Part shown: one piece after another, positions 1 to 5,086 of the stretch
How positions within the stretch are numbered: position 1 is the stretch's first letter
Layout of the letters: each line of letters opens with the position of its first letter
NCBI GenBank assembly: GCA_934486755.1
Contig: CAKSQT010000091.1
Span: 1-5,086 of the forward strand
Direction of reading: 5' to 3'
Source of the DNA: an uncultured Eubacteriales bacterium
GTDB lineage: Bacteria > Bacillota > Clostridia > Oscillospirales > Acutalibacteraceae
Length of the DNA: 5,086 bases
Position numbers and translations under genes: made by a program
The notes under the pieces: model-generated
Told to the model about the DNA's origin: nothing
Databases searched by the model: none
The model's input: only the letters and a program-made list of their open reading frames with translations

Positions 1-90
1 GTAGATTGTCGGGCGTTAAGTGCCGTACGGACGGGGAGTTGCCGCACGGACGAAGGATATTCCGCGGTTCGGCAGTCGCATCCCGCTGCC
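1..90 (+). promoter_or_regulatory. Tetrahydrofolate (THF) riboswitch aptamer, 5' end cut by window edge
   Basis: This RNA element binds reduced folates and normally turns down folate transport or synthesis genes. The signature segments appear in order: GTAGAT at 1-6, GCGTTAAGTG at 13-22, CGGGGAGTTGC at 32-42, GGACGAA at 48-54, GCGGT at 64-68 and CGCATCCCGCTGCC at 77-90. The helices can be drawn: P2 pairs 5-12 with 69-76 (with G-U pairs), P3 pairs 23-30 with 42-49 with one mismatch, and a small hairpin pairs 55-57 with 61-63. The loop GGGA (34-37) can form the family's pseudoknot with TCCC (81-84). The 3' strand of P1 (CTGCC, 86-90) is present, but its 5' partner lies before base 1. The folate transporter gene downstream fits the assignment. 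Confidence 0.92.
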
Positions 91-108
91 GCTTAATACG
101 AAGATATT

Positions 109-154
109 TCTCCTTATTATCGGTTAATAACGGGTATAATAAGGAGGTTTTTTT
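109..154 (+). promoter_or_regulatory. Expression-platform hairpin that sequesters the folT ribosome binding site
   Basis: Bases 109-120 pair with 136-147 in an uninterrupted 12-bp stem (one G-U pair at 109/147) with a 15-nt loop. The 3' strand contains the whole Shine-Dalgarno AAGGAGG (141-147), which is seven bases from the ATG at 155, so the folded form should block ribosome binding. The stem is followed at once by seven T (148-154), so it also has the shape of an AT-rich intrinsic terminator. It lies 18 nt after the riboswitch and is the obvious output of it. The stem and T tract are seen directly; the switching mechanism is inferred. Translational control is the more likely use because the SD is inside the stem. 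Confidence 0.8.
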
Positions 155-685
155 ATGCAATTTAAAAAGGAAAAAATTTACACACTGGTTACAACGGCAT
201 TTCTTGTTGCGCTGAAAATCGTTCTCGAACGGTTCCTTTCCTACTCGGTATGGAATTTGAGAATAGGTTTTTCGTTTATAGCCGTGGCGTTCGCGGCGGC
301 TTTCTACGGCCCCGTTTCGGCGATGATAGTCGCTGGGCTGGGGGACTTCTTGGGTGCGATACTGTTCCCGAGCGGTCAATACTTCCCCGGATTTACTTTA
401 ACGGCAATTTTGACGGCGCTGTGTACCGCACTTTTTATACACAAGAACGTCAATTTTGCAAAAATCACTCTAAGCGTACTGATAAATCAAATTTTCGGTT
501 CGGTACTTCTTAACTCACTTTGGATTTCAATGCTTTATTCAAATAACTACGTTGCAACGCTCGTCACAAGACTGTATCAGGCGGCGTTTATGACGGCGGT
601 ACAGATAATCGTAACGCAACTGCTTTTCGGGAAAACCAGCAAGGTTCGCGCAGTTGTTACGAAACAGCTTTGTAAGATGAGATAA
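155..685 (+). CDS. folT: Folate-family ECF transporter S component (FolT)
   Basis: This is the substrate-binding membrane subunit of an energy-coupling-factor vitamin importer. It would bind folate and work with a shared EcfA/EcfA'/EcfT module encoded elsewhere. The 176-aa protein has the usual S-component size and about six hydrophobic segments (near residues 8-30, 38-58, 56-72, 78-96, 103-125 and 134-158). The segment GLGDFLGAILFPSGQYFPGF (61-80), followed by TLTA, is the pattern I associate with the folate S-component family, and ALKIVLERFLS (19-29) fits its first helix. The ATG at 155 is chosen because a perfect AAGGAGG lies seven bases upstream. The THF riboswitch in front independently points to folate rather than another vitamin. 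It stands alone, convergent with the downstream operon. The C-terminal tail (159-176) is basic, as expected for a cytoplasmic end. Confidence 0.9.
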   Translation: MQFKKEKIYTLVTTAFLVALKIVLERFLSYSVWNLRIGFSFIAVAFAAAFYGPVSAMIVAGLGDFLGAILFPSGQYFPGFTLTAILTALCTALFIHKNVNFAKITLSVLINQIFGSVLLNSLWISMLYSNNYVATLVTRLYQAAFMTAVQIIVTQLLFGKTSKVRAVVTKQLCKMR

Positions 686-690
686 AAAAT

Positions 691-714
691 ATAGGCAGCT
701 TTACAGCTGCCTAT
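691..714. repeat. Hairpin repeat, left copy, just after the folT stop
   Basis: ATAGGCAGCT (691-700) and AGCTGCCTAT (705-714) form a perfect 10-bp stem with loop TTAC. It starts five bases after the folT stop. On the + strand no T tract follows. On the - strand the stem is followed by a T-rich run (complement of 684-690), so it would terminate leftward transcription before it entered folT antisense. It is an inverted copy of the hairpin at 947-970, with a C-G pair where the other copy has T-A. Confidence 0.75.
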
Positions 715-741
715 GAGCGTGTCGAAAAGGTCGACACGCTC
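715..741. repeat. Second perfect stem-loop after folT
   Basis: GAGCGTGTCGA (715-725) is the exact reverse complement of TCGACACGCTC (731-741), leaving the loop AAAGG. The 11-bp GC-rich stem abuts the previous hairpin with no gap. It is followed by TTGG, not a T tract, so it is a weak candidate for a terminator on its own. It may instead protect the 3' end of the folT transcript from exonucleases. Confidence 0.7.
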
Positions 742-763
742 TTGGACGGGAATACCGTTCGCA

Positions 764-782
764 CGAAAATCAAAGATTTTCG
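764..782. repeat. Short AT-rich stem-loop
   Basis: CGAAAATC (764-771) and GATTTTCG (775-782) form a perfect 8-bp stem with a three-base loop AAA. No T tract follows on either strand. Its role is unknown; it is one of the run of hairpins in this intergenic region. Confidence 0.5.
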
Positions 783-822
783 GACTGCACTCTATCCCCG
801 CCAATACCACCCCAGTGCCCTT

Positions 823-849
823 GAAAAACCGCTTGATAAGCGGTTTTTC
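823..849. terminator. Bidirectional intrinsic terminator
   Basis: GAAAAACCGCTT (823-834) and AAGCGGTTTTTC (838-849) form a perfect 12-bp stem with loop GAT. The GC core (CCGC/GCGG) is flanked by A5 on the left and T5 on the right, so the RNA from either strand ends in a U run. It can stop folT transcripts from the left and read-through of the surface-acylation operon from the right. This is the best terminator in the window for folT. Confidence 0.8.
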
Positions 850-860
850 GCCTATAATGT

Positions 861-891
861 GTTTTTTCACCGCACCTGTCAGCGAAAAAAC
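861..891. repeat. A/T stem flanking a 15-base loop
   Basis: GTTTTTTC (861-868) pairs perfectly with GAAAAAAC (884-891) around a 15-base loop. The stem is weak because it is mostly A-T. Its right arm doubles as the T tract of the leftward terminator at 896-913, so the two may be alternatives rather than independent structures. Confidence 0.35.
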
Positions 892-913
892 AAAATGCGG
901 CGTAAACGCCGCA
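885..913 (-). terminator. Intrinsic terminator of the minus-strand operon
   Basis: TGCGGCGT (896-903) pairs with ACGCCGCA (906-913), a compact GC-rich stem. Read leftward, the stem is followed by TTTTGTTTTTT (complement of 885-895). This is the first structure after the SGNH gene with both a strong GC stem and a good U tract in the operon's direction, about 55 bp past its stop codon. Confidence 0.75.
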
Positions 914-928
914 AGAAAATCTCAATGC

Positions 929-946
929 CAGTTTGTCAGCAGACTG
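929..946. repeat. Stem-loop abutting the right hairpin repeat
   Basis: CAGTTTG (929-935) pairs with CAGACTG (940-946) with one G-U pair and loop TCAG. It directly abuts the outer hairpin at 947-970, just as the hairpin at 715-741 abuts the left outer hairpin, so the two ends of the region share the same two-hairpin layout in mirror orientation. The inner hairpins differ in sequence. Confidence 0.5.
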
Positions 947-976
947 ATAGGCAGTTGTAAAACTGCCTATATTTTT
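947..976 (+). terminator. Hairpin repeat, right copy, with + strand T tract
   Basis: ATAGGCAGTT (947-956) and AACTGCCTAT (961-970) form a perfect 10-bp stem with loop GTAA, followed on the + strand by ATTTTTA (971-977). It would stop rightward transcription just before it entered the SGNH gene antisense. The stop codon of that gene (967-969, TAG on the - strand) lies inside the stem. It is the inverted partner of the hairpin at 691-714. Confidence 0.75.
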
Positions 977-1932
977 ACTTTTCGGGAATAATTCTCGTAA
1001 TCCTTATTCCATTTAGAATATTTTTTATCATTTCGGCGGTCTTTAATACTGTAATTGTCTTTTAGATAATTACCTATATACATACTAACCTTGCGCGCGC
1101 CGCTGTTGTTAAGGTGATTGCCCTTATCGCGCGAATCGGTATGCCAATCAAAACCGAACGATTTTCGGTCTATATTAAGGTCGATAAATTTCAACCCGTT
1201 ATCATCGGCAAGTTTTTGTATTGCGTTATGCTTTTCATATCCCCAAGAGCTTTGCGATGGCACGGAGACCAACAAAAGCTCGGCGTTATTATCTCTGCAC
1301 AGCTTTACGAACGCGTTAAACGAAGCCCTTGATGAAACGGGTATTTTAGCCGATTTATCGGTCGGTCTCATATACTCTCCGCCCATATATCCTTTTATGT
1401 CGTTGCTGAGCATTTGTCCTTTTGTAACACAATGCGCGGTATAAACTGGTTTTTTAAACATCTCGCCCGCTTTTACACTTTTCCATCTGTCGTGGTACTG
1501 AAATATTGAAAACGATGAACCAAGCGAGGAATTGACTATATGCGCCGCGTTTTTAGTAATATCGCCTTTGGTGAAAATTCCGTCAACTTCAAGTATTACC
1601 ACTTTCGGCTTTTGGCAGGTAAAAATTTTGCTGAGCATTGAATACGCGCCCGACACCATCTGCTGACCCTCGGCGCTTACATAGGAGGTTATACCATAGT
1701 TTTTCCACAGTTCCATAGGCGAAAATCCGCTGTAAGCGTCGCTGTTGCCTATTATGGCAACGTCTATTGAATTTTCGGGCTCCGAAAAAAATCCGTTTGC
1801 GTTAGGATTAGTAATGCCGCTGCTTTTGGTATTGTCCTTAGGTGCAAACATATAAGATACCGTTAAAAGCAGCACGGTTAAAACCGCCATAAAGGCAACA
1901 CATTTTATAAGCCTTTTAACCCTGACCTTCAT
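967..1932 (-). CDS. Membrane-anchored SGNH/GDSL-fold protein, DltD-like
   Basis: This is likely the last protein of the acylation pathway, acting outside the membrane in transfer of the acyl group to, or its editing on, a surface polymer. The 321-aa protein has a basic N-terminus and one hydrophobic helix (about residues 8-28), a signal anchor or signal peptide. IIGNSDAYSGFSPMELW (60-76) matches the SGNH block I pattern, with Ser64 the likely nucleophile; DltD-type proteins carry a comparable Gly-x-Ser segment. DSRDKGNHLNNSGARK (266-281) looks like the last block, with His273 and Asp269 or Asp266 as candidate triad members. A Lys/Asn/Tyr-rich tail (291-321) follows. The start at 1932 is set by AGGAGG seven bases upstream, which overlaps the stop of the MBOAT gene. 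Hydrolase and transferase activities cannot be told apart from sequence. Confidence 0.8.
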   Translation of the reverse strand: MKVRVKRLIKCVAFMAVLTVLLLTVSYMFAPKDNTKSSGITNPNANGFFSEPENSIDVAIIGNSDAYSGFSPMELWKNYGITSYVSAEGQQMVSGAYSMLSKIFTCQKPKVVILEVDGIFTKGDITKNAAHIVNSSLGSSFSIFQYHDRWKSVKAGEMFKKPVYTAHCVTKGQMLSNDIKGYMGGEYMRPTDKSAKIPVSSRASFNAFVKLCRDNNAELLLVSVPSQSSWGYEKHNAIQKLADDNGLKFIDLNIDRKSFGFDWHTDSRDKGNHLNNSGARKVSMYIGNYLKDNYSIKDRRNDKKYSKWNKDYENYSRKVKI

Positions 1933-1936
1933 TATA

Positions 1937-1946
1937 CTTCCTCCTA
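1937..1946 (-). promoter_or_regulatory. Ribosome binding site overlapping the MBOAT stop codon
   Basis: On the - strand the MBOAT stop TAG continues directly into GAGGAAG, so the last two bases of the stop are part of the Shine-Dalgarno AGGAGG (1945-1940). Seven bases separate it from the ATG at 1932. The layout predicts translational coupling of the transferase and the SGNH protein, which suits partners made in fixed ratio. Confidence 0.8.
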
Positions 1947-3533
1947 AAACTGACCGTATATAAAATCAACTGCGTCATATCCCGGGCCGTATGCTCCGAA
2001 AATTATAACGGCGAACAGCAAGGCAAAATACAGCCCCCAACGCAGGGCAATATTCCTGTTTGCTATTGACTTTCTCACCTTAACTCCGCACTCCTGCAAG
2101 ACGCTGATTATGAATAAAACTGCCGTCGCCGCGGCAATTACGGCGAAATCGTATACATCTATGCCCATAGTAAGCAATGTTCCGTCGGCAAGCGTCTGAG
2201 GTGCAAAATTCAGCACAGCAGACCTTAATATTGAGAGCCACGCCCCTACGCTTTCCGCTCTGAAAAGTATCATACCGACAACAACGATAAAGCAGGTTCT
2301 TACTATACGCAAAACATTGAGAACTGCCGAATTTCTTTCAATGTGAACGCTCTTGAACATTCTGACGAACATCGGCTCAAAAATCATACCGAGAAGCATT
2401 ATCACATAGTAATACATACCGTATGTAATATACTTCCAGCCAGAGCCGTGCCAAAATCCGTTGGCAAGCCAAACAAACAACAGCGCAAATGCCGACGGCA
2501 CAAGCGACCCAAAAAACTCATTAAGGTGCTTTTTTGTAAACCTGCTGAGCCTCATAAACGGTTTTGAGAGCGATACCGAATAGAATATGTAGTCCCTAAG
2601 CCACGCGCCGAGCGTTATGTGCCATCTGCGCCAAAACTCATTGACGCTTTTTGAAAAGAACGGGCGATTAAAGTTTTCGGACAGGGGGACAGAAAACAAT
2701 TGCGCGCTTCCCGTAACTATATCCATACAGCCTGAAAATTCCGCGTATATCTGAACAGTATACAGCACGCCTGCAAAAAGCATTACGGCACCCGAATTAG
2801 ACTTATAATTTTCAAAGGCGGAACAAACGAATATATTTGCCCTGTCGGCAATAACGAGCTTTTTAAACAGGCCCCATACTATAAGCTGCAAGCCCTGTGT
2901 GAAATTATCATAGTTGAATTTATGCCCCTCATAAAGCGGCTCTGCAAGCAGGTCAAACCTGCCTATCGGACCCTCGACTATCTGCGGGAAAAAGGACAAA
3001 AATAAAGCAACTTTTCCGAAATTGTTTGACGCTTTGTATTTTCCCCTGTATACATCAATTATGTAGCTTGCCGCTTGCAGAGTATAATAGGATATGCCAA
3101 GCGGCAATATGAGTTTCAGCTTAGGAACCGCCGATTCGGCGCCGAAAATGTGCAAAACAGAATTAACCGTCTCGCCTAAAAAGTTAAAATATTTTAGGAA
3201 CAGGAGCAGTCCGAATATTACAGCGAGGGTTACCGTTACAGTAAGCCTTTTCTGCCAGAGAATTATTTTTTTGTATGCCTTTTTCTGCTCCTTATCAAGA
3301 GATTTTTTTACTAAATCAAAGCCGTCGGAAATTTTATTAAGCGCAATTCCCGAAATGTACACCGCTGCCGTAGTGATAAATAGAAATATTGCAAGCGAGC
3401 CGCTGTTGATAAAATAAAAAACATAACTTGCGGCAAGCAAAACAGTCCACTTGTATTTCAAGGGAAACGCCGTATACAAAACAAACACCGAACCCAGAAA
3501 CACAAGCAAATACATATATGATGTATATGACAT
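1944..3533 (-). CDS. MBOAT family membrane O-acyltransferase (AlgI/DltB-type)
   Basis: This is a polytopic membrane enzyme predicted to move an acyl group from the carrier protein inside the cell to an acceptor at the outer face. The 529-aa protein has about a dozen hydrophobic segments. Family landmarks in order: LPLGISYYTLQAASYIIDVY (143-162), LFLSFFPQIVEGPIGRF (177-193), YAEFSGCMDIVTGSAQLF (263-280), ENFNRPFFSKSVNEFWRRWH (286-305) with invariant-type His305, LGAWLRDYIFYSV (308-320), and ANGFWHGSGW (357-366) with the conserved His362. The ending FIYGQF is also typical. The length and motifs sit closer to AlgI-type proteins than to the roughly 400-aa classical DltB. The start at 3533 follows GGGGA by five bases, 15 bp after the carrier-protein stop. 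Acceptor and acyl group are unknown. Confidence 0.93.
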   Translation of the reverse strand: MSYTSYMYLLVFLGSVFVLYTAFPLKYKWTVLLAASYVFYFINSGSLAIFLFITTAAVYISGIALNKISDGFDLVKKSLDKEQKKAYKKIILWQKRLTVTVTLAVIFGLLLFLKYFNFLGETVNSVLHIFGAESAVPKLKLILPLGISYYTLQAASYIIDVYRGKYKASNNFGKVALFLSFFPQIVEGPIGRFDLLAEPLYEGHKFNYDNFTQGLQLIVWGLFKKLVIADRANIFVCSAFENYKSNSGAVMLFAGVLYTVQIYAEFSGCMDIVTGSAQLFSVPLSENFNRPFFSKSVNEFWRRWHITLGAWLRDYIFYSVSLSKPFMRLSRFTKKHLNEFFGSLVPSAFALLFVWLANGFWHGSGWKYITYGMYYYVIMLLGMIFEPMFVRMFKSVHIERNSAVLNVLRIVRTCFIVVVGMILFRAESVGAWLSILRSAVLNFAPQTLADGTLLTMGIDVYDFAVIAAATAVLFIISVLQECGVKVRKSIANRNIALRWGLYFALLFAVIIFGAYGPGYDAVDFIYGQF

Positions 3534-3548
3534 TGTTATCCCCGCTCT

Positions 3549-3776
3549 TTATTCGTCTTCAAGACGCTGTATCATAGCGTATATGCTTTTTGCCGAATTG
3601 AAATTTTCGGGTACAATATCTATCGGCGTTATTTCAATATCAAACTCATCATTAAGTGTTCCGACAAGCTGTACTATTGTAAGCGAGTCGAAAATATGCT
3701 TGCCGACAAGGTCGGTCTCGTTTTCATAATCAACACCCGATTTAATCTCGTTCAGTATTTCAATTAACTTTTCCAT
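3549..3776 (-). CDS. Acyl carrier protein (DltC-like)
   Basis: This small acidic carrier would hold the activated acid as a thioester on a 4'-phosphopantetheine arm and pass it to the MBOAT. The 75-aa product is a normal length for the family. The modification motif is at IFDSLTIVQLV (28-38), with Ser31 the predicted attachment site. The FDS-x-x-x-VQLV form resembles DltC more than fatty-acid ACPs, which usually read DSLD. The C-terminal helix IYAMIQRLEDE (65-75) is typical. The ATG is two bases after the stop of the adenylation gene, with GGGGGA inside the end of that gene as ribosome binding site, so the two are tightly coupled. A phosphopantetheinyl transferase must come from elsewhere in the genome. 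Confidence 0.92.
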   Translation of the reverse strand: MEKLIEILNEIKSGVDYENETDLVGKHIFDSLTIVQLVGTLNDEFDIEITPIDIVPENFNSAKSIYAMIQRLEDE

Positions 3777-3778
3777 TT

Positions 3779-5086
3779 TTATTCCCCCGTTATTGTCTTA
3801 TAATTGTTTTTGAGAAACGCTCTGTCTATTTTGCCGTTTTGGTTATACGGCATAGACTTGATAACAAAGATTTTTTGCGGCATCATATAATTAGGAAGGC
3901 GTTTTGCAAGCAGCCCCCTTATAAAAGGTATTTCCTGCTTTTTACCTTGATATATTAAAATTATGCTGTCAGACTCTGCGTCGTAAAGCGAAACACACGC
4001 TGTAACAAAATCCAAACCGTTTGCCGCCGCCTCGACCTCGCCGAGTTCGATTCTGTAACCCATATGTTTGATTTGAAAATCCTTGCGGCAGATGTAAATA
4101 AGCTCGCCTTTATCGTTGTAACGAACGAGATCGCCTGTTTTATATACTGTTTCGGGATAGGAACTGTTAAGCGGATTTTGCACGAACGCTTCCTCGGTCT
4201 TTTCCCTGTTGTTGTAATATCCGTGCGCCAAAAACGGCCCTCTTACATACAGTTCGCCCTCCTCGCCGTCGGCAGCCGTTTCACCTGAATCCGATACGAC
4301 AAATACATCGCAGTTGTCACAATGCCGTCCGATAGGCAGTGGTTCTGAATCCTCAAAATGCCTGTCAACTATGTAATAAGTGCATATATCGGTCGTCTCC
4401 GTCGGACCGAATAAATTTGCAAACATAGCGTCGGGCAGCTTTGATATCCAATAATTAAGCTGCTTGGTCGGCATAACCTCGCCCGCAAAAAGCACCTTGT
4501 TAATATATTCGGCTTTACCGTAGTCCAATACACGCCAATTTGCAATAATACAAAGTGCTGACGGCACCCAATATATCGTATTTACCTTGCGTTCGTTAAG
4601 CATTTCGAGCAATTTCATCGGGAATGAAAACAGTTGTTTCGGTATAATATTAAGCGTTGCACCTGTGAACAGCGTTGCATAGACGTCCGACACCGACATA
4701 CTAAAATAAAACGGAGTCTGGCTGCCGAAAACGGTATCCGCCGTTATATTAAACGCCGAAACAAACCACTTTACATACGCAATTACGCTTGCGTGGCTTA
4801 AAACTGCCCCCTTAGGCACTCCCGTAGAACCCGATGTAAACAGCACATAAGCCGGGTCGCTTGCCACCGAACGCGCCCTTATGCCGTACAACAGCATATT
4901 ATCCGTTTTTGTGTTCAAACATTCCTCATATACAAAAACCCTGCCGCGATAACATTTATTTGCCTTTTGAATGAGGTCCGCCGTACAAATTACGGCGTCG
5001 GGTTTAAGGGTCCTAAATATACTTTCCACTCTGTCATCGGGCATTTCGGTGTCAATAACCGTATAGAAATTTCCACTGTATAGCAC
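3779..5086 (-). CDS. Amino-acid-type adenylation enzyme (DltA-like AMP ligase), N-terminus outside window
   Basis: This AMP-forming ligase would activate a carboxylic acid with ATP and load it on the carrier protein encoded next. The 435 visible residues begin at the A2-like region (SGNFYTVID), so roughly 70-90 residues are missing beyond 5086; the GTG at the very edge is not the true start. Visible core motifs: LFTSGSTGVPKG (82-93, phosphate loop), FAGEVMP (200-206), FGPTETTD (226-233), YKTGDL (315-320), FQIKHMGYRIELGEVE (337-352, hinge and A8) and NGKIDR (417-422) with the catalytic-type Lys419. The enzyme therefore looks active. It lacks condensation or fused carrier domains, so it is a stand-alone ligase rather than an NRPS. 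At the A4 site it reads FSMSVSD (128-134) where DltA reads FDLSVMD, which puts D-alanine in doubt as the substrate. Confidence 0.88.
   Translation of the reverse strand: MLYSGNFYTVIDTEMPDDRVESIFRTLKPDAVICTADLIQKANKCYRGRVFVYEECLNTKTDNMLLYGIRARSVASDPAYVLFTSGSTGVPKGAVLSHASVIAYVKWFVSAFNITADTVFGSQTPFYFSMSVSDVYATLFTGATLNIIPKQLFSFPMKLLEMLNERKVNTIYWVPSALCIIANWRVLDYGKAEYINKVLFAGEVMPTKQLNYWISKLPDAMFANLFGPTETTDICTYYIVDRHFEDSEPLPIGRHCDNCDVFVVSDSGETAADGEEGELYVRGPFLAHGYYNNREKTEEAFVQNPLNSSYPETVYKTGDLVRYNDKGELIYICRKDFQIKHMGYRIELGEVEAAANGLDFVTACVSLYDAESDSIILIYQGKKQEIPFIRGLLAKRLPNYMMPQKIFVIKSMPYNQNGKIDRAFLKNNYKTITGE

Larger units (their letters stand above)
686..966. other. Hairpin-rich convergent intergenic region, no gene supported
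   Basis: About 280 bp between two convergent genes hold eight stem-loops, at 691-714, 715-741, 764-782, 823-849, 861-891, 896-913, 929-946 and 947-970. The outermost two are mirror copies of one hairpin. Reading frames of 72-97 codons cross the region on both strands, but they run through the stems, have no good ribosome binding sites and resemble no family I know. It may be a small non-autonomous repeat element (about 684-977) or a stacked set of terminators. A short structured RNA is also possible. I see no promoter of confidence here. Confidence 0.6.

Noticed and set aside
6..215. 69-codon plus-strand reading frame at the left edge
   Set aside because: It reads through the THF riboswitch and into folT in another frame; the RNA element explains the sequence.
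577..870. 97-codon minus-strand reading frame overlapping the end of folT and the hairpin region
   Set aside because: It overlaps folT antisense, crosses four stem-loops, lacks a clear ribosome binding site and resembles no known family.
691..970. CRISPR array or tandem repeat array
   Set aside because: The palindromes differ in sequence and spacing; only the two outermost are related, and they are inverted.
713..991. 92- and 72-codon plus-strand reading frames in the intergenic region
   Set aside because: They run through the terminators at 823-849 and 896-913 and, for the longer one, into the SGNH gene antisense; no ribosome binding site or family match is seen.
3511..3533. Short repeat of TCATATA units at the start of the MBOAT gene (encoding SYTSYM)
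   Set aside because: Only two imperfect 9-base units; too short to be more than coincidence.
5084..5086. GTG at the window edge as start of the adenylation gene
   Set aside because: The visible protein begins in the A2-like region, so the N-terminal part of the domain must lie outside the window.
3779..5086. NRPS module
   Set aside because: No condensation or thioesterase domain is visible and the carrier is a separate protein, with an MBOAT and SGNH pair next to it, which is the Dlt-type layout.

Overview
The window looks like a low-to-moderate GC Clostridia chromosome, probably Ruminococcaceae/Oscillospiraceae or Eubacterium-like. The reasons are strong AGGAGG-type ribosome binding sites, a tetrahydrofolate (THF) riboswitch ahead of a folate-transporter gene, and a Dlt-like surface-acylation operon. 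The genus cannot be fixed from this sequence.

Left part (1-685, + strand): a THF riboswitch, cut at its 5' end by the window edge, is followed by a 12-bp hairpin that fully buries the Shine-Dalgarno of the next gene and runs into seven T. The gene it controls encodes a folate-type ECF transporter S component (folT). This is a self-contained folate-uptake control unit. The shared EcfA/A'/T module is not in the window.

Middle (686-966): a convergent intergenic region packed with inverted repeats. Eight stem-loops, seven of them with perfect stems, lie within 280 bp. The two outermost are copies of the same hairpin in opposite orientation, differing by one compensatory base-pair swap, and each sits at the stop codon of one of the two convergent genes. 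Several can act as intrinsic terminators. The region may be a non-autonomous repeat element or a two-sided transcription barrier. No convincing gene lies in it.

Right part (967-5086, - strand): a tightly packed four-gene operon, read from right to left. It encodes an AMP-forming amino-acid-type adenylation enzyme (5' part outside the window), a 75-aa acyl carrier protein, an AlgI/DltB-type MBOAT membrane O-acyltransferase, and a membrane-anchored SGNH/DltD-like protein. By analogy with D-alanylation of teichoic acid, the ligase would activate a carboxylic acid, load it on the carrier protein, and the MBOAT and SGNH proteins would move it to an extracellular polymer. The gene order (ligase, carrier, MBOAT, SGNH) differs from classical dltABCD. 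The ligase also has Ser where DltA-type enzymes have the substrate-amine-binding Asp, and Ala where DltA has its D-Ala-selective Cys, so the cargo may not be D-alanine. This is the best candidate for undescribed biochemistry here.
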